The notes under the pieces were generated by a model, which saw only the letters and a program-made list of their open reading frames with translations, ran no database searches and was not told the DNA's origin. A DNA stretch of 64,000 nt, from the NCBI GenBank assembly GCA_905147135.1, contig LR990058.1:15227349-15291348 (forward strand), written 5' to 3'. Source of the stretch: Blastobasis lacticolella (taxonomy: Eukaryota; Arthropoda; Insecta; Lepidoptera; Blastobasidae). Shown one piece after another: positions 22,601 through 34,600 of this stretch; positions within the stretch are counted from its first letter, which is position 1, and each line of letters opens with the position of its first letter. Made by a program: the position numbers and the translations under genes.

Positions 22601-25600
22601 CGAGGGGAGAGAGTATAGCCGCGTTAGGGCACCGTCGCCCTGGACTGTGATACGGCCCGCATCCCGCCCGACAGTGGGCCCACCAGCGAGCCCGCCTTGG
22701 CGGACAGCCCCACCTCCGACAGCAGCGTGGAGGCGGCGGAGCGCGCCAGCGCCCAGGACTGCCCCTTCAGCTGCGAGGGGAGAGAGTATAGCCGCGTTAG
22801 GGCACCGTCGCCCTGGACTGTGATACGGCCCGCATCCCGCCCGACAGCGGGCCCACCAGCGAGCCCGCCTTGGCGGACAGCCCCACCTCCGACAGCAGCG
22901 TGGAGGCGGCGGAGCGCGCCAGCGCCCAGGACTGCCCCTTCAGCTGCGAGGGGAGAGAGTATAGCCGCGTTAGGGCACCGTCGCCCTGGACTGTGATACG
23001 GCCCGCATCCCGCCCGACAGCGGGCCCACCAGCGAGCCCGCCTTGGCGGACAGCCCCACCTCCGACAGCAGCGTGGAGGCGGCGGAGCGCGCCAGCGCCC
23101 AGGACTGCCCCTTCAGCTGCGAGGGGAGAGAGTATAGCCGCGTTAGGGCACCGTCGCCCTGGACTGTGATACGGCCCGCATCCCGCCCGACAGCGGGCCC
23201 ACCAGCGAGCCCGCCTTGGCGGACAGCCCCACCTCCGACAGCAGCGTGGAGGCGGCGGAGCGCGCCAGCGCCCAGGACTGCCCCTTCAGCTGCGAGGGGA
23301 GAGAGTATAGCCGCGTTAGGGCACCGTCGCCCTGGACTGTGATACGGCCCGCATCCCGCCCGACAGCGGGCCCACCAGCGAGCCCGCCTTGGCGGACAGC
23401 CCCACCTCCGACAGCAGCGTGGAGGCGGCGGAGCGCGCCAGCGCCCAGGACTGCCCCTTCAGCTGCGAGGGGAGAGAGTATAGCCGCGTTAGGGCACCGT
23501 CGCCCTGGACTGTGATACGGCCCGCATCCCGCCCGACAGCGGGCCCACCAGCGAGCCCGCCTTGGCGGACAGCCCCACCTCCGACAGCAGCGTGGAGGCG
23601 GCGGAGCGCGCCAGCGCCCAGGACTGCCCCTTCAGCTGCGAGGGGAGAGAGTATAGCCCAGGACTGCCCTTTAAGCCTTTTAGCCCTCGAAGTCAACCTG
23701 TACACTTTTGAATATAGACATCGAAAATAGGCATCCATCTGGGCCACCAAAGAATGAAATCGGTTAAGGCCATAGCAACTCACCATAGCGAAGAACCTGA
23801 CGTGCTCTCTCACGGTGAGCTCTGGCACGAAGAGGTTGTGCTGCGTGCACAGCCCCAGCCGGCCCGCTACCGACACCGAGCCGCGGGTCGCCGTCGTCAT
23901 GCCTGGGGGGAGATACATTTTTTGTTGACGTCTATTGAAAAAATTAAGCTTTATTCTCCTAAAGCCTAAAGTGGCTCTTACTCTAAGGAAAATAGTGTCA
24001 TGAATTAGAACTTTTCGCGTTTAAAAAATGACAGAAGAAATAAGCTCTATATGGTTCAATTCCTATGGAAAAGTCAGACCATGAGCGTGCCGATTGTACA
24101 ATTCGGGCACATCCGTCGACCATTTTACATATTCATAGCATACACATTATTTGACATTATGGCCTCTCCTCATAAAAGAAGTTTATTTTCTCATTGCGTT
24201 TAAGTTCATTTTACGTACAGTCAACAACATATTGCCCTACCTAAATCCAGTATATGATAAGTTAGGGTCTCTATAGACGCGCATAGTAATTATAGCTCCT
24301 TTTATACTGGTTTTGAGTAGATCGATATGCTGTCTTCATAATCATAATCATTAAGTTACAAGAACATAGTTAAACAATTAGGTGATTATTCTATACTCGT
24401 ATTCTGTACTATTTGCCCGAGATACACATTCCAATAAAATGGGATAGTACCTTGCATGCTAGTAACTAGCAAGTACCGGCAACTGTCACTCTGTGCATAT
24501 ATTTGCCAGTAAAACTTGCGTGTAATTTATGTATTTGCACGCCTGTATTTGCAAGACTATACACATGTCAATTCATGAGACATTAATGCGTTATTTATTT
24601 ATTTAAAACTTCATGCACATTACAGTACAATGTTATCCACGAACTTATTCTTAAAGTAATAGGTAAAAACGGGGTGTATGACGGGGGCCTAAAACGTAAA
24701 TATAACTATGAATGATCGACTCATCAATGTAAATCTCATCTTAGTATAAATATAAGTGAATACACATGACTCCCTCATATTGTATGCCAGTACATCAAAT
24801 GTTGTGCAATCTACTTGCATGCCAGTTAGCGTATACACCTGCACGTAGATGGCATATGCAAGTAGCTAATATGCAAGTATACCAGCTACGGTATGTACGT
24901 ACCGGTGATAATAGACATGAGCGTGGTTTTCCCGGCGCCATTATGCCCCAGCAGCACGGTGATCTCGCCGCTGTACACGGCCAGCGACACGCCGCTCAAT
25001 GCCGTCGCTTTGCCGTACACCTGGAATACGGGGGGATCGCTACAACCACAACCACGCATTTAGGTTACAAAAGAAATGTATCCGTGCTATTACAAACACA
25101 TGGTTCAGAGACAGCTGCAGACCATTGTTCTTTAAGTTAAGGATTTTGCCATTGCCATGCATGTATATCCGAAATATCTGTATGTTTACAAAGAATTATC
25201 CAGAGTATTTTAAGACAGTCTCAGAAGTAAGTACCAGGACTCGAAGGGCACAATACGAAAATCTGTTGCATAAACCTCCATGCAAATCTTATATATATAT
25301 ATATATATATATAAATAATGTAAACAATATGTGCATAGTCTTGTATAATCATTTACCGAATGAAATCAGCCCTACCGACCTGTGTGTGTGGTATCTGAAG
25401 ACCAATTTTTGAATCGCTCGCCTTGATTCGAACGGTTTTCAATTTAGATTTGATGTATGATGCTGATACACTTTCGTTGTTGCCAAAGTGATTTAAAAAA
25501 ATATTGAATTGTTAAAGCTTAAAATCAAAATTGATAAGCGTCCGAATCAAGGCGAGCGATTCAAAACTAGAGGCCCTGGAGTGTACCGACTATATCTGTT

Positions 25601-28600
25601 ATATAAAGTGCTCATTTATTTATTCATATGTACGCAGAAGACCTTTTTGCATTACGCACGATACCCTCCGTAGGGGGGACGGAAGGCCTGTGTGGGACTC
25701 CCAGCACTCGCTGGTGTACCCACTAAACCCCGCGGCGCTCCTGCATCGCTTCAATGAAGGTGTCATGAGAGTAGCCGAAACCTTGTCATCCACGACACCT
25801 CCGGCGACCGCCCGCCTTACACGGCGGGCCCGCCATGCCCCCCTTGCGAGGGGCGGTCGGGAATAGCCAGATGCGCCGAACTATTCCCACTCGACGGAGT
25901 TGGGGGCCTGTGCAATGCAGGTGGAGGTGCCCCCGCACCTCCTGCCCGCTGGCCGCCACCGGGAGCGAGAAGGGAGCGGTCGTATAGCCGCCTTCTGACT
26001 CCTCTTCTGCGTCTGCGGAGCGGTGCCGCGAGAGGGCATCTTCCCTCTCTCGCTCCGCTGCCTCCTTCTGCGAGATTACGTCCTCACAGAAGGCGGCCAC
26101 AGCTCCCCAGGCACTTTCACTTCCAAGCATGGCATTGATCACACCTGGAAGCGCAAGATCTGGACCCACCACTGCATTTATGACACGGCGCTGGTCCTCC
26201 CAGCCTGTGCAGGCCTCGAGGGTGTGTTGCGCTGTGTCCTCCATCGCGCCACATTTGTGGCACAATGGGGTTCCCTCTCTCCCGATTCGGTGCAGGAACG
26301 ATCCGAAACAGCCGTGTCCGGATAATATCTGCACCAAACGGTAGGAAAGGGAACCATGCGGACGCTCGACCCAGTCCTCAATGACGGGACCGATAGCGTC
26401 GAGCGTTCGGCGCCCAAACTGCTCGTGAGCCATGTCCTCCTTCCAAAGGCGGAACATGGTCTCGCGAGCTTCAAGCCGTACGGCGTCACGCTCCTCCGGT
26501 GCCGGGCGTTCACCTTGCGCCCTCTGCGTCGTCGTCCACTCGTAGACGACCGCTGTGACCCTGGCCTCCAGCTCCCACGGAGGAGTGCCTGCAATGGCGC
26601 ATGCTGCGGCATGCCCCACCGTGCGGTAAGCCCTCGCCACACGCTGTGCAATGGCCCGTTGGGGCCTGCGGAGAAGGGCCGCATTCTCCCACTTGTTCAG
26701 GGACTCTGACCAGATAGGAGCGCCATACTTTTTAATATGCCAGCATATCAATGCCGACACTTTGAGCTTGGTCCCCCCAAGTTAGGGAGGAGCCAGCTCA
26801 ATGCATCTGCCGCCCTTAATAGCCGCAGCGACAGCTCGCTAAAGTGTTGACCAAACTGCCAACGGCCATCCAATATAAGGCCCAAATGTTTCATTTGAGC
26901 CTTAACTCCAACCCTGACACCCCCGACCATAATGTGGGCGTCACGTGGTGCATGCTTCCGAGGACCGGGGAAGAAGAGGGCCTCGGTTTTCTCCAACGCG
27001 ACCTTTAGACCCAGTAACTGGATCCTTTGCGCGACTAGAGTCCCACCCGCAGAGGCCAGCTGAGCCGCCTCTCGGTAGGTTTTGCCCCGGGCCGTGACAA
27101 GGGTGTCATCCGCATAACAGAAGACATCCATGCCCGGCAAGAGATTACCCCGGAGCAACCAGTCATATCCGATGTTCCACAGGAGGGGCCCAAGAACCGA
27201 TCCCTGTGGAACACCGGTTTCGACGACGTGACGCCGTAGCTGGCCGTTCTGGTCCACAAACAGGACTTCCCTATTACAGAGGTAGTCGCGCAACAGAGCC
27301 TGTAAATATGATGGCACCCCGTGGAACTTGAGGGCCTCCAGGATAGTCGCGTGGGGGATCGAGTTAAATGCGTTGGCTATATCAAAAGATACAGCCAACA
27401 CACCCTCCCCTATGGCCGCCGCCTTACGTGTCAGACTTTTGAGCCTGGTAAGGGCGTCGATCGTCGATCGACCCTCCCGAGTACGCAGAAGACCTTGGTC
27501 AACTTCGCTAACGGTATTAAGACGCACAAACGAGTGGCGAGCGCGTTGCGAGGCTAAAGTTCTACTAGCCTCTAAGTATAAAACGGTCACCCATCCAATT
27601 CCCGGAGTCTGCGAGCGTCGCTTAACCTTGGTTATCGGTCTCGCAAGCACACAGTCACTTTGCCAGTGCCAATAACGGTGACGTGTGTATGAAATAACGT
27701 TACCTTGCTGACGTTGTCGACCCGGATTCCAATCTCCGCATCGGCTGGTGTCGGCTCAAACAGCCTCGGGTCGGCCGCCGACGACTTATAACTCCCTCCG
27801 ACAGTCGATGGCGGGGTACGCTGATTCAAATCAAAGTGATTTAAATCAGGATTTAAATCACGATTTGTATCACGAGACTTTTATTTTTTTAAATCAATGA
27901 TTTAAATCAAGATTCAATGGTTTTTAAATTAAGATTATCCTGTCGTGGTCATGGGGGACCCTTGAGAGCATAACCGGGACATTAACGCCAAGATAATTTA
28001 TCCTACATACAGTGTTTACTAAATTAGTTATTCACTCGTTTACTAAACAAATCGACTTTTTAAAGGGCGGGCTTTTCAATTGTTAGGTTGAAATCTGCCC
28101 GATAAGATAATATACTACGAAAATAAAACAATGTATAATTCTACACTTATATAGGAAGTGAATCCTTATATCGTTGGCGAAGCGAGGTTGACCAACCAAG
28201 GGAGGACATTACTACCCCGTGACGCTAATTTCTTTTTGTTGGTGATGCAACCATTTTGTAAATGTTTTCATAGGTAATATCAAACAAAATAACCGAACAT
28301 TAAAAAAAATCTAATAAATGATTTCTTAAATAAAAGTCTATTATTTATTCAAATTAAATCATTATTTCTTTCGTACCCTGCCATCGGCCATCGGACCCTT
28401 CGGCACCTTGCAGCGCTGTTAGATAGCCGGCCAGTCCGAGCAATTGCTAGCCGTTACCTTGGTGAAGTCGTCGATCCAGATGCCGACCTCTTTCCCTGGC
28501 GGCGACGGCTCTAACTGCTTTGGGTCGACTACCGTCGGCAGCCCTCCGACAGTCAGTGGGCTGTCGCACCTTGCACCGCTACTAGATATCAGGCCAGTCC

Positions 28601-31600
28601 AAGCTATTCCTACCCTTTACCTTGGTGAGCTCTCGTCGATCTGGATGCCTCGTTCCCAGGCGGGTCGTCTACCGACGACAGTCGGTGTGCTGACACCTTG
28701 CCTATCGACACTTAGGTATGGGGCCAGTCGAAGCAATTCCTAGCGGTTACCTTGGTGACGTCCTCGATCCGGATGCCGACCTCCTTCCCTGGCGGCGGCT
28801 GCTCAAACATCCTCGGGTCGTCCGTCATTGCCTGTTCCTCTGACAGGTATTTCACTGTAGATACTTTCCCGCGCTGCCGACAAGAATGCATTTTTTGTTG
28901 TGGCTTCTATAGTGTGGTTATGGGCGCTTTAATAATTTGTAACGTGACAATATTATCGTGGACGTTCACGATATAGGGGAGAGGTGGCATGAAAGGGACA
29001 CGTATTGAAAGGAATAAGTCAAATAATTAGTAAAATGATATATGTCTCGAGACGACAATATTTTTGTTCTGTGACAGCACCAATCATTCGCAGCAAAACA
29101 TCACACTCCTCTCATATTAAACATGGATGGCCCTTCATGCCACCTCTCCTCTATATCTTGGACGTCCACGATAATATCGTCGTGTTACAAATTATAAAAG
29201 CGCCATAGGCGTAAGGCGTATGGCATATAATAAAAAATTAAGAGCAGCGGCAGGTAAGCCACAAACTCCAACATTTCCAAATGATATCCTTGGGCCATCT
29301 AATGGAAAGCTAAACTAAACCACTAAAGAGTGTCGTGTCTCTCACAGCAATATTTTCGGGGAAGAGATTTTTTGTAAAGACTTTCTAAGTAACGGATAAG
29401 ACATTTTGGGAACATTTCATGAGATTTGGGAATTGAATTTCATGAATGAAGCACAAACATTGCCGAAAATTTATGTGTGTGCGTGCTTTGACAGTCACTA
29501 GCGCGACTAGCGTGCCAGAGCGGTACAAAATCAAACAAAATGGCGGCGGATTGTCAGACCTGGTGTATCTGTGTGAGTGTGTAGGTCATGTACAACTAAA
29601 TAAAACGCGTTGGCCCCTGACAACAATGTCGGAGCCGTAGCTTCGCTCGGCACGAGCGACGCGGCACCACGCTGCCCACAGGGCAAGAGAACGACCACTT
29701 CTCTTCAAGCAATCGTCTGAAATCAATGTACCTAGTCAACGATTATGTAATCCTTACACCAGCATTATACTAGTTTATATAGTCTACTAGAGTATCGATT
29801 TATTAGTTCCGTAGAACTTTGCAAGACAGGGGGATGGGGCCCAGGCCAACCTCACTTGCCCGCGGCCCCCCGCTGACAGACGGACGAGGCTAACGGGTTG
29901 TGTGGGTCGGATGGTAGTCGCCGCACATAAAAAGCCAAAACACCGAAAAAAAAATGATGATGAGGAGTTCCGTAGGGCCCTAACAATTATCAAGAAATTT
30001 GCCCTGCATGCTTTAAAGTCAAAAACAAAGGCATTTATACAAATAAATGCCTTTGTTTTATGAAACTTGTAGGCGTAGGCATACAGATTCATCACGATAT
30101 TATAATGCTTGTGAGAATATCTGTGTAGTAGAGACGAAGAGGAAGGCCAAGATTTGAATATTGGAAGGACGTGAAGGAAAAAGTGAGCGCCGGGGATTAT
30201 AAAGAGATAAAGAGGTTGGCAGACAGGAGGCTCCACCGACAAGAGTCATACTCATACAATCATATATTTATGATGATGAAGATCTCTGTGTTAACCCCAA
30301 TTGTGGGCATACAAATATCAATGGCCGTGTTTATTTCAATCCCGTATATGGAGTGTTATCATCCCTACCTTCCACAGAAAGTTCCAAGGCCTCGGCACCC
30401 CGTACGGCCCCGGGCAGACCAGCAGCAGGTACGCGACCAGCGCCGCCAGCACCGCGGCCTGGAGCGCCATCATCGCCAGGCAGGCCGCCGCGGGCAGCCC
30501 GTCCGCGGCGTGGGCGGAGAACATGGTGGTGAAGTCCAGGGCTTTACCTGTTAGGTGGGGGGGGGGGGGGGGTTGAAGAAAAAATTGGGCAGTAAATAGT
30601 AGGCAACAAGCAACGTCGTATCTGAATTTCTTAACTAAATAAGGTCCTTCTGTACGCTTGCTGGAAGAAATTGCTTTTAGAAATAAGTAGTGCCTGTTGT
30701 GTCAGTTATTTCTCTGTATTTCTTTATTGTGTGCAAAAATAAAGGAAAAAAATTTGAAGGAACGCAAACTTAAACTCAAAATTTCTTTATTGATTAGGAC
30801 ATTAAATACCTCTTTCCATCGTCAAAAAGGAGAGAGGTAGGAAAGTAGGAAGGAAACACACAGTGACAAGTTAGCCACCCCATGACCGGGGCAAAAAAAT
30901 ATATTTCTATATCATTCACGTTTCATACTTTTTGCACCAAAATCTTAAAGGTGAAGGCCAGAAAAAAACATTTTTCTACATCAAATCTGTACGCCCAATC
31001 GATAATTTATAATCTATGAAAATAGCGATATTAGGTACTGTACCTCCGGTAGTATAAAAATTGAGCGCTATTTGAAAGGTACTACATTCGTTTTTTTTTT
31101 CTGGTCGCACTTTCAACTTCTTTGGCCAAAATGAATCATATCCTATAAAAGCTAGTTTCAAACTACAGATCTAAAGCTTCATTGTGTTTGATCTGCTGCC
31201 ACGAACAGGGACATAACGCGACAGGCTTTCTGCTCTTTCCTCCTCCACTTCGCCCAAACTTCTTGATCTTTAAGAGCCGAGTCGTGTCACCGAAATCACG
31301 CTGAAATGAACCTTAAAGAGTACAATATTGGCTCACCTTGCACCTCTAAAGCAGTCACCTCCCCCCAGAAGAACCTCGCAGGCATGTGCGGCACCAGCGA
31401 CGCCAGCAACCGGCTGTGCATCGACGGCATCGACGGAATCAGGGTCTCGCAGATGTAGAGAACGGAGTACGAGAGTGTCGCCACCGAGGTCGCGTATTGG
31501 GCTGGCGAGGGGTTGGAGGCTTGTTACTATAATACATTAACGTTAGTATTGTATTTTGTACATGGCCTAAAATGTTAATATTCTTTCATCAGTTTATGTG

Positions 31601-34600
31601 TAAATGTATGCCTGGAAGAGATCGCTCTCAGCGATAAGGCCGCCCTTGTACCTATATTGCTTTAAACTGTATTTATCTACACTCATAGCGTAATGTTCCA
31701 ATTTCATATTCGAAAACAGTTGGTTAAGGATACACTTTTTTCACGCCAGTCTAAAAAGTTTTAAAAAATTACTTTATGATACAGCACTTCCCATACTATT
31801 TTCATGACAGCTGTAACGTAAAATAACTTTTTATCATTATGCAACACTTATATTTTTTAAATTTTGTCGGGCGCCCGGACGCGGCCAAATGTAGGCTGAA
31901 TACCTAAATATCTTTAACAAATTCAAATTCAAAATACAAATTTTCCTGTTTATATTCTGTGTAATTATTTTCCCACTAAACAAAATATTTTTTGTAATTG
32001 TTGTAATTTGTGTTTGTGAATGTTGTTTCTTATCTTAGGCAAATAAATAGATAAATGTGAAAGTAGTAAAGTGAATTTCCCGCCGCTTGATATCCTCGAC
32101 GCGTAGATACAACAGAACTAACTCGCAGCTTAGGTACTTCCAGCAAAGTTGAGAAAATTATAGGTACGATTTTAACATAAAAATACGAGTGTAGATAAAG
32201 TAGTGTATGCAACTGCATATAATTAGATATTAAAACACTCGTGTCAAACTATTATCATACTCGGCTACGCCTCGTATGATAAACAGCCACTCATGTTTTA
32301 ATACCCCCTTTTATATGACAGTTGCATAAACTACTATTATGATACAGCATTTTCCCATACTAATTTCATTACAGTTTCATTATAGTAGTTTATGCAACTG
32401 TCATATAAAAGTGGGTATTAAAACATGAGTGTCTGTTTATCTCGGCTACGCCTCGTATGATAATAGTTTGACACGAGTGTTTTAATACCTAATTATATGC
32501 AGTTGCATACACTACTTTATTTACACTCATATCGTAATGTTCCAATTACATATTCGAAAACAGCCGTTTAAGTATCCACTTTTTTCACGCCAGTCTATAA
32601 AATTTTAAAAAATTACTTTATGATACAGCATTTTCCATACTATTTTCATTACAGCTGTAACGTAAAATAACATTTTAATCATTATGCAACAGTTATATTT
32701 TTTAAATTCTTGTCGGCCGCGGGGACACGGCTGAATACCTAAAATGCATACGGCCAAATGTAGGCTGAATACTGAAGATGTCTTTAGCAAATTCAAGTTT
32801 AAAATTTAAATTTTCCTGTTTATATTTCTGTATATTATTTTCCCGCTAAACAGAATATTTATTCTAATAGTTGTAATTTGTGTTTGTGAATGTTTTTCCT
32901 TATTTGAAGCAAATAAATAGATAAATGTGAAAGTAGTAAAGTGAATTTCCCGCCGCTTGATATCCTCGACGCGTAGATACAACAGAACTGACTCGCAGCT
33001 TACTTCCAGCAAAGTTGAGAAGAGGCATTTAGGTATTCAGCCTACATTTCGCCGTGTCTCAGCGCCCGACAAAAATTTAAAAAATAAAAGTGTTGCATAA
33101 TGATTAAAAAGTTATTTTATTCATTACTAGTGGACCCGGCGCGACTTCGTTCACGTACACCTACCCACCCTCTACCCATTTTTTTTGCTTATGAACCTTC
33201 CTCTTGAATCACTCTATCTATTAAAAAAAACCGCATCAAAATCCGTTGCGTAGTTTCAAAGATTTAAGCATACAAAGGGACATAGGGACAGAGAAAGCGA
33301 CTTTGTTTTATACTATGTAGTGATGCAACACTTTTTACGTTACAGCTGTCATGAAATTTGTATGGGAAATGCTGTATCGAAAAGTAATTTTTTAAAATTT
33401 TATAGACTGGCGTGAAAAAAGTGTATCCTTAAACAACTGTTTTCGAATATGAAATTGGAACATTACGCTATGAGTGTAGATAAAATAACTTTTTAATCAT
33501 TATGCAAAACTTTTATTTTTTACATTTTTGTCGGGCGCCGAGACACGGCGAAATGTAGGCTGAATACCTAAATGTCTTTGACAAATTCAAAATTTAAATT
33601 TTCCTGTTCATATTTGTGTGTAATTATTTTCCCGCTAAACAAAATATTTTATCTAATTGTTATCATTTGTGTTTGTGAATGTTTTTTCTTGTTTGAAGCA
33701 AATAAATAGATAAATGTGAAAGTAGTGAAGTGAATTTCCCGCCGCTTGATATCCTCGGTGCGTAGATACAACAAATATGACTCGCAGCTTACTTCCAGCA
33801 AAGTTGAAAAAATTATAGGTACGAAATTTTAACATGAAAATATGAGTGTAGATAAAGTAGTGTATGTAACTGCATATAATTAGGTATTAAAACACTCGTG
33901 TTTTAATACCCCTTTTTAAATGACAGTTGCATAAACTACTATTTTACGATCTCCTTTAATGTACAATAAAGTGTTATAAATAAATACATTTTGTTGTGTT
34001 TGTGTTCCGGATTTCCTACCGCGTAACTATGTTGACGAATAGCCCGATATTTCGACACAGTTGCATGCATCATGGTCATGGGAGGACTGGTGAAAAATGT
34101 GTGATAATAACCGCGATAGTTTAAAACATTATATTGTTGTAATACTTGGCTAAAGACAGTCGTCTAAATTAAGAAGTAAAAAATGGAAAGTGATCGCCGC
34201 CGCCCTTGAGTTAAATGTAGGCTTGTTATGAGAAATATGTCAATGGCACCCAAAATATTAAACAATATACATGCACATAGTTTACGGGGTCCCACTCGTG
34301 CTCTGATGAACCGGGTTGTAACCCCAATGCCGCCATATACCAATATTTTTTTCTGAGTTATGTACATTAGTTGAACACTAACCGATAAGACAGACAGAAA
34401 AGGTAAGACATCACAGTGTTTTGTCTTGTGGTAAGAGAAAACACTGTGATGAAACCTGCACATTCAGGCGACTGAATGTGTAACTATAATCCAATCAGGT
34501 CAGGTTCATCTGTTAACAGAGTCATGGAGGTCAGATGGCACTCGCTCCACTGTAATTACCTGATCTACTAAATCCTAGATTAGGGTCAAGACGGACCCCG

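Noticed and set aside
20583..23659. CRISPR-like array
   Set aside because: Units are 173 bp without unique spacers, are derived from an exon and lie in a eukaryotic gene.
20794..23730. Series of identical 99-aa plus-strand ORFs ([20 protein letters not shown] and on)
   Set aside because: They are antisense shadows of the 173-bp array; the coding strand is minus (ABCA exon 13).
26356..26709. 117-aa plus-strand ORF
   Set aside because: Antisense shadow of the R1-like ORF.
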